Assembly (NCBI RefSeq): GCF_021295315.1
Contig: NZ_JAIMJA010000003.1
Coordinates: 62,001 to 126,000, forward strand
Direction: 5' to 3'
Length of the DNA stretch: 64,000 nt
From: Motilimonas cestriensis
Lineage (GTDB): Bacteria; Pseudomonadota; Gammaproteobacteria; Enterobacterales; CBDFNC01
In this document: one piece after another, positions 46,596 through 56,098 of the stretch
Position numbering within the stretch: position 1 is the stretch's first letter
Layout of the letters: each line of letters opens with the position of its first letter
Translations under genes and position numbers: made by a program
Notes under the pieces: model-generated
Database searches by the model: none
The model's input: the letters and a program-made list of their open reading frames with translations, nothing else
What the model was told of the DNA's origin: nothing

Positions 46596-46614
46596 ACGAC
46601 CATTAATTGGTTGA

Positions 46615-47331
46615 TTAATCGTTATCGATTTCCGTCCAAGCGGTTTTACTCATCTGCACTTTTTGCCACCAGTCTTCTGATGCGACAATTTGTCCTTCAT
46701 CATCAATCTCAGGGTAAGGCAGATCTTTTTGGCGACATAATTTAGCAAAAATAGGGTGGCCGCCTTCAAACATAATACGGTCACGCTCTTGTTTTTCAAT
46801 GTGATCAGTTTTTGGTTGGTACATGCCAGCAAGCTCACGTTGGCGCTGCGCTTCATATAGCATCAATGCTGTGGCAACCGACACGTTTAACGACTGACAC
46901 ATACCGACCATAGGTATAATCACATCTTGGTCTGCTAACGCGAGAGCTTCGGCTGTGATGCCGTCTTTTTCTTGACCCATTAAAATAGCGGTTGGCTTAG
47001 TATAATCAATTTGACGAAAATCGACGGCAGTGTCAGACAAGTTGGTAGCAATCACTTGCATGCCTTGCGCTTTCATTACTTTAATCGCATCGGTGATACT
47101 GTCGTGCGCCTTTACTTGTACCCAGTTTTGGCTGCCCGTTGCCGTATGACCCGATAAACGCATTTTCGGGTGATCCCAAATAGCGTGTACTTCGCTGATG
47201 CCAACCGCATCACAAGTGCGTACGATGGCGGCTAGGTTATGTAACTTATGAACCTTTTCCATACATACGGTGAGGTCGGTTTGACGATGCTGGAGCATCT
47301 GGTCAATGCGGGTAAAACGCTCTGGAGTCAT
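46615..47331 (-). CDS. trmH: tRNA (guanosine-18-2'-O)-methyltransferase
   Basis: 238 aa (E. coli TrmH 229). SPOUT-family motifs: HNLAAIVRTCDAVGI, then TAILMGQEKDGIT and the knot motif VGMCQSLNVSVATALMLYEAQRQR. It 2'-O-methylates G18 in the D-loop of tRNA. It starts 13 bp after spoT and is co-transcribed with it. Confidence 0.96.
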   Translation of the reverse strand: MTPERFTRIDQMLQHRQTDLTVCMEKVHKLHNLAAIVRTCDAVGISEVHAIWDHPKMRLSGHTATGSQNWVQVKAHDSITDAIKVMKAQGMQVIATNLSDTAVDFRQIDYTKPTAILMGQEKDGITAEALALADQDVIIPMVGMCQSLNVSVATALMLYEAQRQRELAGMYQPKTDHIEKQERDRIMFEGGHPIFAKLCRQKDLPYPEIDDEGQIVASEDWWQKVQMSKTAWTEIDND

Positions 47332-47344
47332 ACTTGTTCTCTAA

Positions 47345-49477
47345 TTAGTGCTTTTTAACTGGGCGGTTACGATTACGAGCCACCTTAGTCACGTCAGGTA
47401 AGACGCGGATCTTACGCATAATGTTGGCTAGATGGATGCGGTTCTTAGTAGTGATCAACAAATCGACCACGTAAACCCGGCCATCTTTTTCATCGGTATT
47501 AATATTATGAATATTCGAGCCGGTAGCGGCGACCGCATTGGTTAAGTCAGCCAATACACCTTGGTGGTTGATTAATTCAACACGGATTTCGGTGCGATAC
47601 TCATGATCAGTATCTAGACTCATGTCCCACTCAACCGCCATATATTTATCCACCTCATTAAGATGGTTTTGAATATTGCGACAAGTATCTAAGTGGATAA
47701 CAAGACCCTTACCTGGGCTAATATGGGCAATGATAGGATCGCCGGGTATTGGGCGACAACAGTTTGCATACGTTACCAGCATGCCATCAGCGCCTTTCAC
47801 TGGCATTTTGCCATGCTCGGTATCTGCCAGAGTGAGTTCATCGACATTACCTAGCAAGCGACGGGCAATAACGATGCTCATGGCATTGCCCAAACCAATA
47901 TCAGCAAGTAAATCTTCAATGCATTCTTGTTTGGTATCTTGCAATACCTTGGCTATATTTTGCGGATCGATATCAGCAAGATTTTTATCCCCTAATGCGT
48001 GATTAAGCAAACGGCGACCTAAGCCTACCGACTCATCAAAACGTAGGTTTTTCAGCATCTGACGAATCGTATTACGCGCTTTACCGGTGACCACATAATT
48101 GAGCCAAGCCGCATTGGGCCTAGCGCCCGGCGCGGTAATAATCTCTATCGCTTGGCCATTTTTTAGTTTACGACTAAGCGGGTAAGGTTGACGGTCTACC
48201 CGTGCCCCGACACAAGCATTACCAACGTCAGTATGCACGGCATAAGCAAAATCAACTGGCGTCGCGCCGAGTGGTAATTCAATAATGCGGCCTTCAGGTG
48301 TAAAGACATAAATTTCGTCAGGAAACAGCTCGGTTTTCACGCTTTCAACAAACTCAAACGAGCTACCCGCGCTTTGCTGTAGCTCGATCAAGCTTTGCAT
48401 CCAACGACGAGCGCGCACTTGGGCTGTTGTGCCTGAAGCTTCACCGTTTTGCTTATATGACCAATGTGCAGCCACCCCTTTGTCGGCCATTTGATCCATA
48501 TCTTCGGTGCGGATCTGGATCTCGACTGGCACGCCATGAGGGCCGACTAAGGAAGTATGCAATGATTGATAGCCATTGGCTTTTGGAATAGCAATATAAT
48601 CTTTAAAGCGACCAGGGCGCGGCTTAAACAAGCTGTGCATTTGGCCTAATACGCGGTAGCAAGTATCAAGGGAGTCCACCATGATACGAAAAGCGTAAAT
48701 ATCCATCACTTCATGGAATTGCAGCTCTTTACTGCGCATCTTATTGTAAATGCTAAATAAGTTTTTCTCACGGCCAAGCACTTGTGCTTGAATACCGACA
48801 TCTTCTAGGCGGCCTGCTACTTCAGAATGAATATTATCCATGACCTCGCGGCGATTACCGCGAGCACGGCGTACCGATTCTTTTAGTACGCGATAACGCA
48901 TTGGGTAAAGCGCTTGAAAGCCAAGCTCTTCCAACTCGTTCTTAATATTGTGAATACCTAAACGGTTGGCGATGGGGGCAAATACTTCAAGGGTTTCATT
49001 GGCGATGCGGCGACGTTTATCGGGGCGCAGTGCGCCAAGGGTACGCATATTATGAGTGCGGTCGGCAAGCTTGATTAACACTACGCGAATATCTTGCACC
49101 ATGGCCATAACCATTTTGCGAAAGTTCTCGGCTTGCGCTTCTTTGCGATCGCGAAATTTTAGCTTGTCTAACTTACTAACCCCTTCCACTAACTCAGCAA
49201 TGGTGTCGCCAAACATGGCGGCTAAGTCATCTTGGGTGGTTTCAGTATCTTCTATTACGTCATGTAACAGCGCTGCGGCCAAGGTTTCATAATCAAGGCG
49301 CATTTCAGCCAGAATATAGGACACTGCAACAGGATGGGTAATATAAGGCTCACCACTAGAACGAAATTGACCTTCGTGCGCATCCCTTGCCACGATATAA
49401 ACTTGTTTTAGTTTTTCTTGTTGCTCCGGCGGCAAATAGGTTGCGGCCAGTGTTTGTAAGCTTTCAAAGATATACAA
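47345..49477 (-). CDS. spoT: bifunctional (p)ppGpp synthetase/hydrolase SpoT
   Basis: 710 aa (E. coli 702). Domains in order: HD hydrolase (HPVAVSYILAEMRLDYETLA, then ALLHDVIEDT, HD pair present), synthetase domain (AFRIMVDSLDTCYRVLGQMH, ANGYQSLHTSL), TGS (ELPLGATPVDFAYAVHTDVG), a helical region, the conserved CCRPIPGD segment and a C-terminal ACT domain. It degrades, and weakly makes, the stringent alarmone. It lies between rpoZ and trmH as in E. coli, but a terminator separates it from rpoZ. Confidence 0.97.
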   Translation of the reverse strand: MYIFESLQTLAATYLPPEQQEKLKQVYIVARDAHEGQFRSSGEPYITHPVAVSYILAEMRLDYETLAAALLHDVIEDTETTQDDLAAMFGDTIAELVEGVSKLDKLKFRDRKEAQAENFRKMVMAMVQDIRVVLIKLADRTHNMRTLGALRPDKRRRIANETLEVFAPIANRLGIHNIKNELEELGFQALYPMRYRVLKESVRRARGNRREVMDNIHSEVAGRLEDVGIQAQVLGREKNLFSIYNKMRSKELQFHEVMDIYAFRIMVDSLDTCYRVLGQMHSLFKPRPGRFKDYIAIPKANGYQSLHTSLVGPHGVPVEIQIRTEDMDQMADKGVAAHWSYKQNGEASGTTAQVRARRWMQSLIELQQSAGSSFEFVESVKTELFPDEIYVFTPEGRIIELPLGATPVDFAYAVHTDVGNACVGARVDRQPYPLSRKLKNGQAIEIITAPGARPNAAWLNYVVTGKARNTIRQMLKNLRFDESVGLGRRLLNHALGDKNLADIDPQNIAKVLQDTKQECIEDLLADIGLGNAMSIVIARRLLGNVDELTLADTEHGKMPVKGADGMLVTYANCCRPIPGDPIIAHISPGKGLVIHLDTCRNIQNHLNEVDKYMAVEWDMSLDTDHEYRTEIRVELINHQGVLADLTNAVAATGSNIHNINTDEKDGRVYVVDLLITTKNRIHLANIMRKIRVLPDVTKVARNRNRPVKKH

Positions 49478-49550
49478 ACTCGTCCCCGATAGTGCAAAGG
49501 TAATTAGGTTGAAGATACTAAAATCTGAGTGGAATAGTGAGCTTTTTGAT

Positions 49551-49577
49551 CAAAAAAGCACCCATGGCGGGTGCTTT
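49551..49577 (-). terminator. terminator between rpoZ and spoT
   Basis: On the minus strand AAAGCACCC pairs with GGGTGCTTT, followed by six T. It sits 15 bp past the rpoZ stop, so read-through or a separate promoter is needed for spoT. Confidence 0.82.
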
Positions 49578-49591
49578 ATAGAGAAAGGTGC

Positions 49592-49867
49592 TTAACCGCG
49601 ACCTTCTGCAATCGCTGCAACCGCTGCCATTTCAGCTGCGTCTTGTTCTTGTTGCTCTTGGCGATCTTGCATATCCATTGTGCTAGAAGTCACTAGGCCT
49701 TCTTCAATTTCACGTAAAGCGATCACTGTCGGCTTATCATTTTCACTGTCAACTAAAGGCTCTTTACCTTGTACCGCGATTTGACGAGCGCGACGAGCCG
49801 CAACAAGGATCAAATCAAAACGGTTTCCAATTTTATCTACAGCATCTTCTACAGTTACGCGTGCCAT
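49592..49867 (-). CDS. rpoZ: RNA polymerase omega subunit
   Basis: 91 aa, the same length as E. coli Rpo[21 protein letters not shown] and [37 protein letters not shown] are diagnostic. It helps assemble the beta' subunit and forms a ppGpp-binding site on RNA polymerase, which fits its neighbour spoT. The C-terminal ~25 residues are acidic and Gln/Ala-rich. Confidence 0.97.
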   Translation of the reverse strand: MARVTVEDAVDKIGNRFDLILVAARRARQIAVQGKEPLVDSENDKPTVIALREIEEGLVTSSTMDMQDRQEQQEQDAAEMAAVAAIAEGRG

Positions 49868-49981
49868 CTAAGGACTCCGTGGATTAAAAAAAACGACGCA
49901 AAATTATACAAGCTTAAACGAGCCAGATCCAGATCCTTTTTCGCCTAAACGTGTCACTAAATTGTGTATTAGCTTAACACA

Positions 49982-50605
49982 TTAAGCCAGTAACTCTGAA
50001 ATCATGTTTCTATGTAATGCGCTCTGGCGGGTTTGCGCTAAGCGTTGGCCTTTAATAATAGTATCAAACTCGGCGAGGGCTTGGTCAAAGTCATCATTAA
50101 TGATTAAAAAATCATACTCATCATAGTGAGACATTTCCGACTTGGCTTGTGCCATGCGCTTGTTAATGGTTTCTTCACTGTCTTGACCACGTTGGTATAG
50201 GCGTTGTTCTAGCGCTTCGCGACTGGGCGGTAAAATAAAAATGCCTTTTGCTTCGGGCATCAGTGCTTTCACCTGACGAGCGCCTTGCCAATCAATGTCT
50301 AAGAATATATCAATACCTTGATTCAAGCTGTCTTCAATGGCGAGGCGTGAAGTACCATAAAAGTTGCCGAACACTTCTGCCCATTCAAAAAAGGCATTGT
50401 CAGCGATCATCCCTTTAAATTCGGCTTGATCGACAAAATGATAATGCTCGCCGTTTACTTCGCCTGGACGTGGGTCTCGAGTAGTGTGAGAGACAGACAC
50501 TTGCAGCTGTTTGCGATCGGAAATGTTTAGTAATGCATTGATCAGACTTGATTTACCAGCTCCACTGGGAGCGGAAACAATATATAAAGTACCTTTAAGT
50601 GACAT
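49982..50605 (-). CDS. gmk: guanylate kinase
   Basis: Phosphorylates GMP to GDP. From the ATG at 50605 ([20 protein letters not shown]) it has 207 aa, equal to E. coli Gmk; the TTG 15 bp upstream is less likely. The P-loop [10 protein letters not shown] and the GMP-binding segment [17 protein letters not shown] are intact. First of the gmk-rpoZ-spoT-trmH series; about 114 bp separate it from rpoZ. Confidence 0.97.
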   Translation of the reverse strand: MSLKGTLYIVSAPSGAGKSSLINALLNISDRKQLQVSVSHTTRDPRPGEVNGEHYHFVDQAEFKGMIADNAFFEWAEVFGNFYGTSRLAIEDSLNQGIDIFLDIDWQGARQVKALMPEAKGIFILPPSREALEQRLYQRGQDSEETINKRMAQAKSEMSHYDEYDFLIINDDFDQALAEFDTIIKGQRLAQTRQSALHRNMISELLA

Positions 50606-50888
50606 GGTAATACTCTGCAAGGGCCATAAAGACGGCTAAATGTAACAAATAAATGAGCACGGAAAAAGCTTAGCTTTAAGTGCAATGATATTTGTTGGCC
50701 ATTGGTTTTTGCTTGTTGCAGGTTATTGAGCCAAACTTTGATAAAACAGTTAATTATGCCTGTTTGTTTGTTTTAAAAGTAGGTAACCTAAACAGTGCTA
50801 TGTAACGTCACCTTAGATGTAAGTGATTGTAAATTAATCAGTACATCATTGTGGTCTTTGAATTTATCCAACGACAGTGGAGTGACAT

Positions 50889-51383
50889 ATGAAGACAAAA
50901 GAATCGTTAAAAGCAGTTAATGAAAAGTTTGAATCCCTAAAAAGTAGCTTAGCCGAAGAAGCGGGCAAACTGAAAGAAAGCGGCCAGCAGTCATGGCGCG
51001 ATACTCAACAGCATCTCGATAATATGTCAGATAAGTTGAAAACAGCCTATGAATCGTTAGAGTCAAACTACGATGAGACCAAGCTACAGGGTCACCTTGC
51101 GGTAATGGAAGCGCGGGATAAATGGGAAGAGTTAGGTAAAGTGGTTGAGCAATATTATCAGCACTCTAAAGATGTAAAAGACAAGGGTGAACAAGCATTA
51201 GATGAAGCTCAGCTGCAATCCCACTTATTAAAATTAGAGACTCGCGATGCTATCGAGGCTAAAAGCAAGGCGGTTCGCCAGCAATACAACGAATCACGCA
51301 CTGAGCTAGAAAATTTGACTGCTAAATCGATCAAAGAAATAGATAGCTCGTTTGAAACCTTAAAATCAAAATTTACCAGCTAA
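50889..51383 (+). CDS. helical repeat protein, coiled-coil type
   Basis: 164 aa, highly charged (Lys, Glu, Gln), with no signal peptide, Cys or Pro. A repeat of about 50 residues is visible: DETKLQGHLAVMEARDKWEE (from residue ~61) and DEAQLQSHLLKLETRDAIEA (from ~110). Spacing suggests long helices or a coiled coil, as in stress or LEA/apolipoprotein-like proteins. I do not recognise a named family. The ATG follows ACAGTGGAGTGAC. Single gene. Confidence 0.75.
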   Translation: MKTKESLKAVNEKFESLKSSLAEEAGKLKESGQQSWRDTQQHLDNMSDKLKTAYESLESNYDETKLQGHLAVMEARDKWEELGKVVEQYYQHSKDVKDKGEQALDEAQLQSHLLKLETRDAIEAKSKAVRQQYNESRTELENLTAKSIKEIDSSFETLKSKFTS

Positions 51384-51421
51384 TCGTATTCAAGGGCTGC
51401 CGTCTTGACAGAATACTTAGA

Positions 51422-53821
51422 CTAAGCCTCAAATAAATGTTCTACATCGCCGGGCTTCATTGGCTTGGCGATGTAGTAACCTTGACCGTACTCACAGCCT
51501 ATTTCGACTAATTTTTTATGTTGCTGTATGGTTTCTATCCCCTCAATGATCACTTGAAAGCCTAAGTCATTACTTAAATCGCGAACCGCCCTCATCAGTG
51601 ATAAATCTTTTTTCGAGCTTAACATTCGACTAGTAAAAGAACGGTCAACCTTAATAAAATCAATCGGGTAGTCAAATAAGGCATTCAGGGAACTGAAGCC
51701 CGTGCCAAAATCATCCATACCAATTAAAATGCCCGCAGCTCGCAGCTTGTCTAAGGCCTCAAAGGAAGACTGATTTTGCCGCACAAACTCTTTTTCACTG
51801 AATTCAAATACTAAGTTTTTTGGCGATACCTTAGCTTGGTGAATAATTTCCAGAAGTCGATTGACCGACTCCGTACTGAGTAAGTGTTTCGGCGATAAAT
51901 TCACTGCGACACGAATGTGCTCGGGGTGCAGGGCCAGTTGTTGCCACTGATATAACTGCTTACATGATTGACGTAAGATATCCAAATCGAGTTGTATGAT
52001 CAGGCCTGACTTTTCAGCAAAGGGAATAAAATCGAGGGCTTTTCGTAAGGTATGCTTGCGGTCACTCCAGCGAGCAACCACTTCAAAACCCATCAGGGAG
52101 TTATCTTGCAATCGTATCATCGGTTGATAGTGCGGGATGATATCGCCATGAGATAACGCATCAAGTAAGTCTTGGCTCAATTTTGCGTTGTCTTTATTAA
52201 GGCCATTGTCTTGGTGAAAACTCACATGAGATTTGCGATGTTTAGCTACGTACATGGCGTTGTCTGCATCTTCCATGATTTGTTCAACACTGGTGTACTC
52301 ATTATTCACTTGTGTTATGCCAAGGCTACATTTGCAGGTGAGCAATTCGTGACCAAGTGACATGGGGGATTCAAAGGCGGCGACGATACGTTGGGATATT
52401 TCTAAAATATCTTCTTTTTCACCGATTTTATCGAGCAAAATAACAAATTCATCACCACCGAATCGCGCTAGAACGTCATTTTGGCGAATGCAGCCTTCTA
52501 ATAATCGAGCGCTGTTTATCAGCACTTGGTCGCCTGTGTGATGACCGTAGTAATCGTTAATATTTTTGAACTTGTCGAGGTCAATGAATATGACCGCAAA
52601 GGTTTCATCATAGTGACGCTGTACACGTTTAAAGGCGACCGTTAATTTTTCAATAAACAACGCTCTGTTGCCTAACTGCGTTAAAGGATCATGAAAGGCG
52701 CCGTAAGTGAGCTTCTCTCTAATGCTTTGATATTGTTTTAGTTCTTGTTCTAGTTTTCGATTCGATTGGCTGAGTTGCTTAATTTTACTTTGTATTTGTC
52801 GATCAAATCGCAAATTTTCTTGCAAGGAATATTGTGTTAACTGGCGCTGCAAAGTTAACGCTGACAAATGTGCGCAATACACCACTAAATTTTGTATTTC
52901 TCTTTGCATGCCAAAGGTATGGGATTGGCTACAGATAGCCAGAACGCCCAATAATTTACCGTCATAAAGAATGGGGGCGCCAAACCAAGAGTGTTTAAGG
53001 GTATGGTGGGGTTGCTCATGCTTATGAACATGTTGTAAGTGGGCAAAGTTTAAAGGTGTTAGAAAGCGAGCCCTGCCATTTTCAATCACTAGCTCAGCTA
53101 GCGTGAGATATAACGGTGCGTTAAGGGTTTTGGTGCTGGCATAGAACATATTGGGTTCAGCATCATTTAATAAAATCACATAATTTTCAACGTCAGGCAG
53201 GTAAGCACGTAGGGTTAGTCTCAGTTTTTCAGATAGCTTATCAATCGCTGAATTACTGACCGCTTGCAAGGTGAGGTCTTGATAGGCTGAGGGACTAATT
53301 AATTGGTATTGGCCGTTGGCTAGCAATGCATTGAGGCGTGCTTTGAGTATATGCAGTGACAGCTGTTCGATAGCAGGTGACGCGCGTTCGGCGCTGATCA
53401 GTAAGTACAGCGAGGGGCGCAAAAACAGGTTGTTATTGAGCAGGCTTATACTGCGCCAAGGCGTTGATATATTAAGTTGATTAAGGGCTTCGAGCGCGCT
53501 GTGATTTGACTGATTGAAATGAATTTCTTGTTCTATTCGATGGCTGAGCTGAGGCGACCCTATTTGAGCGTGAGCTAATATTTGTCCGCCGCCAATGCCA
53601 GAAAACTGCACTAAGTAGACCTGCTCAACTTTGACACATTGGCTCAACAGGCCGTAGCCAAACTGACACACATCTGAATACTGAAGTAACTGTTGTTGCG
53701 GTTCATAATCAAATAGGTGCTTTAACTGCTCCAGTGGCTCAGACATTGAATCATTAAAAATAGGCGATCGCGGAGAAAAATATTTTGGCTCTGAGCTTGG
53801 TTTAAAGTTTCGGTCATCCAT
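51422..53821 (-). CDS. GAF-GGDEF-EAL protein
   Basis: 799 aa, no membrane span. The N-terminal ~330 residues include a GAF-like sensor (about 180-310) and a coiled linker. The GGDEF domain has an intact GGDEF loop (ARFGGDEFVILL) and an RxxD site (RQND) five residues before it. The EAL motif reads EVV (GFEVVARW), but the other catalytic positions are present: VNLSP, MDDFGTGFSSL, IDFIKVD, EGIE and GQGYYIAKP. It may make or degrade c-di-GMP; which dominates cannot be read from sequence. Confidence 0.92.
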   Translation of the reverse strand: MDDRNFKPSSEPKYFSPRSPIFNDSMSEPLEQLKHLFDYEPQQQLLQYSDVCQFGYGLLSQCVKVEQVYLVQFSGIGGGQILAHAQIGSPQLSHRIEQEIHFNQSNHSALEALNQLNISTPWRSISLLNNNLFLRPSLYLLISAERASPAIEQLSLHILKARLNALLANGQYQLISPSAYQDLTLQAVSNSAIDKLSEKLRLTLRAYLPDVENYVILLNDAEPNMFYASTKTLNAPLYLTLAELVIENGRARFLTPLNFAHLQHVHKHEQPHHTLKHSWFGAPILYDGKLLGVLAICSQSHTFGMQREIQNLVVYCAHLSALTLQRQLTQYSLQENLRFDRQIQSKIKQLSQSNRKLEQELKQYQSIREKLTYGAFHDPLTQLGNRALFIEKLTVAFKRVQRHYDETFAVIFIDLDKFKNINDYYGHHTGDQVLINSARLLEGCIRQNDVLARFGGDEFVILLDKIGEKEDILEISQRIVAAFESPMSLGHELLTCKCSLGITQVNNEYTSVEQIMEDADNAMYVAKHRKSHVSFHQDNGLNKDNAKLSQDLLDALSHGDIIPHYQPMIRLQDNSLMGFEVVARWSDRKHTLRKALDFIPFAEKSGLIIQLDLDILRQSCKQLYQWQQLALHPEHIRVAVNLSPKHLLSTESVNRLLEIIHQAKVSPKNLVFEFSEKEFVRQNQSSFEALDKLRAAGILIGMDDFGTGFSSLNALFDYPIDFIKVDRSFTSRMLSSKKDLSLMRAVRDLSNDLGFQVIIEGIETIQQHKKLVEIGCEYGQGYYIAKPMKPGDVEHLFEA

Positions 53822-54214
53822 GCCACTACACGCCTATACAGCCATTATCGGAGTACTTTTGAGTTTAGCAGGGATTGCTTATTGAGCAAAAACTATACAG
53901 AAATGATGGCTACTTTAGTGAAATAGCCGTTTTATGTCTTTCTGTGTAGTTGTTCAATCTGGCCACTGGTTTAGCTGGGGTTCAGAACCCGCGCATCCAT
54001 GCGACAGATATTCGCCTAATAATTTATCTCTCATCGTTTGAAAGTGTTCACCTTCTCACCCTAGGAGGGGGTTGGACTGAAGCATAAACGAACAAAATTC
54101 AACCATAAAAGATAAACTGCGCTTAAGGTTTGCGAGCTGAGCCAAAAAGCTCACTAGAAACCCATGCGGCGATTAGAATTTATATTAGCATAACGTTTTT
54201 AATCACACTCCTCG
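53822..54214. other. 393-bp intergenic region
   Basis: Divergent promoter space between the GGDEF-EAL and LysR genes. It contains the short repeat at 53996-54020 shared with 15095-15119. No ORF or RNA gene seen. Confidence 0.45.
53996..54020. repeat. short repeat shared with 15095-15119
   Basis: CCATGCGACAGATATTCGCC; two differences from the other copy over 20 bases. Confidence 0.4.
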
Positions 54215-55129
54215 ATGGAAAAAAGCATGACCTTGTCTCGAGATACGCTTAAAACTATTCATGTCATTGCGCAATCAGGTAGTTTTGCAGTGGCTGCTAA
54301 TCGACTCAACCGAGTGCCATCCGCAATTAGCTATTTGGTCAAGAAAATGGAAGAAGAGCTGGGGTTCTCATTGTTTGATCGCAGCAATAGGCAAGTAAGG
54401 CTGACCCCTGCGGGGCAATATTTTGTCGAACACAGCCAGTGGATGCTCGATTCCTATGAAGAGTTGTTGCGTAATACGTCCATGGTTAGCTCGGGAGTAG
54501 ACACGTCTTTCTGTATCGCGATCAATAACGTTATCAATCGCGATGGCCTGATTGATTTTGTTGAACAACTTAACCAACAGTTTCCCTCTACACAAATTGA
54601 ATTAAAAACAGAAGTCTATAATGGTTGTTGGGATGCCTTGTTTGATCGCCGAGCTGATTTGGTGATTGGCGCGCCGCATTCTGCGCCTAAAATAGAAGGC
54701 ATTATTCATCACGCCATTGGCGCCATTGAGTGGGACTTTATTGTGGCGCAGTCGCACCCATTAGCAAGCCAAATAGATGTCTTAACGGCAGAGCAACTGC
54801 GTTACTACCCCGCCATTTTGGTAAAAGATACCTCACAGCATATTTCACCAAAAAATACATGGTCGTTGGCCGGACAGAAAATCATTTATGCGTCTGATTT
54901 ATCAACCGCAATAAAAATGATGGAGCGTGGAGTGGGCATTGGTTATGTTCCTCATCACCGGATCAAAGAACAGTTAGATCGGGGTTCAATTATCAAAAAA
55001 GCCATTGTAGAGCATAAGCAACCGACACAACTTTTTTATGCTTGGCATGCCCATCGTGAAAGCCCGGTCTTAAACTGGTGCGGTGAATATTTAATGCGGC
55101 CCGAAAATAAAGGGCTTTGGTGTCTCTGA
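54215..55129 (+). CDS. LysR family regulator of the catabolic cluster
   Basis: 304 aa. N-terminal HTH: TLKTIHVIAQSGSFAVAANR, then RVPSAISYLVKKMEEELGFSLF and RQVRLTPAGQYF. The C-terminal effector domain is of the periplasmic-binding type. It resembles E. coli LysR members such as AllS, the activator of allantoin genes, in the WDxLFDRRADLVIGAP motif; this is from memory, not alignment. It reads in the same direction as the hydrolase gene, with a 298-bp regulatory gap. The start is ATG 54215 or 54227. Confidence 0.9.
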   Translation: MEKSMTLSRDTLKTIHVIAQSGSFAVAANRLNRVPSAISYLVKKMEEELGFSLFDRSNRQVRLTPAGQYFVEHSQWMLDSYEELLRNTSMVSSGVDTSFCIAINNVINRDGLIDFVEQLNQQFPSTQIELKTEVYNGCWDALFDRRADLVIGAPHSAPKIEGIIHHAIGAIEWDFIVAQSHPLASQIDVLTAEQLRYYPAILVKDTSQHISPKNTWSLAGQKIIYASDLSTAIKMMERGVGIGYVPHHRIKEQLDRGSIIKKAIVEHKQPTQLFYAWHAHRESPVLNWCGEYLMRPENKGLWCL

Positions 55130-55427
55130 TTTTTGCTGGTTAGCATGACTTGATTTAGGTCAACTCTAGTGCAGCTTGAGCAACTGATTATTTGTCGTGA
55201 CTCATCAATTTTTTTGATGGGTCTATTGTAAGTGTGATGCCGTTCCAAGCTTTACCCATGCTTAATCTAGCAATGTGAGTAAGCTCACTTCTTTTTTTAT
55301 CTCATCAAAAATTTTGATTTAACAGGTCTGATTAACTCACTTTTTTAATCAAACACCACTCGATAATATCAATGGCGTGTTAACCACTTTGAGTTAATTT
55401 AGCTAACTATTAAAAGGTAATTAAACT
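55130..55427 (+). promoter_or_regulatory. control region of the catabolic operon
   Basis: Three elements stand out. CATCAA-N5-TTGATG (55203-55219) and ATCAAAA-A-TTTTGAT (55304-55318) are palindromes sharing ATCAA half-sites about 100 bp apart. Between them is TGTGA-GTAAGC-TCACT (55274-55289), a close CRP-site match. A -10/-35 pair for the operon is not obvious. Activation by the LysR protein together with cAMP-CRP would fit a catabolic operon; this is inference from motifs. Confidence 0.55.
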
Positions 55428-56090
55428 ATGACTAGAACATTTAATGCCGACCCCTTTGCTTTAGAATTTAACCCAGTAACAACTGCATTGGTGATCATTG
55501 ATATGCAGCGAGATTTTGTCGAACCGGGTGGGTTTGGCGAAGCCTTAGGCAATGATGTATCACTGGTACGTAGCGCCATTGCACCGTGTGAAAAAGTACT
55601 AAAGACTGCAAGAGATGCGGGCATGATGGTTATTCATACCCGAGAAGGCCATCGTGCTGATTTAACTGATTGTCCACCGGCAAAATTAACTCGTGGTGGC
55701 AAAACTTTCATCGGTGAGAAAGGACCTAAAGGCCGCATTCTTATTCGCGGTGAAGAAGGGCACGATATTATCCCTGAGCTGTACCCTATTGCGGGCGAAG
55801 CGGTTATCGACAAGCCAGGCAAAGGTGCTTTCTACCAAACAGATCTGCATCTTATTTTGCAAAACCACAGTATTAAAACCCTGATTGTTTGCGGTGTGAC
55901 CACTGAGGTGTGTGTGAATACCACGGTTCGTGAAGCAAACGATCGCGGTTATGAATGCATAATTCCTGAAGATTGTGTTGGCTCTTATTTCCCTGAATTT
56001 CAAAAGTATGCTTTGGAAATGATCAAAGCTCAGGGCGCGATCTTTGGTTGGGTTTCTCACTCAGAGCATATCATCGACGCAATTAAATAA
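55428..56090 (+). CDS. isochorismatase-fold cysteine amidohydrolase (biuret/ureidoacrylate type)
   Basis: 220 aa. The catalytic triad is readable: Asp in VIIDMQRDF, Lys in VIDKPGKGAF and Cys in GVTTEVCVNTTVREANDRG. The segments HTREGHRADL and GRILIRGEEGHDIIPELYPI are shared with biuret hydrolase and RutB-like enzymes that cleave ureido or carbamoyl amides. It starts the catabolic operon, with AAAGGTAA before the ATG, and ends 8 bp before the next gene. Exact substrate unknown. Confidence 0.88.
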   Translation: MTRTFNADPFALEFNPVTTALVIIDMQRDFVEPGGFGEALGNDVSLVRSAIAPCEKVLKTARDAGMMVIHTREGHRADLTDCPPAKLTRGGKTFIGEKGPKGRILIRGEEGHDIIPELYPIAGEAVIDKPGKGAFYQTDLHLILQNHSIKTLIVCGVTTEVCVNTTVREANDRGYECIIPEDCVGSYFPEFQKYALEMIKAQGAIFGWVSHSEHIIDAIK

Positions 56091-56098
56091 GCGCGTAA

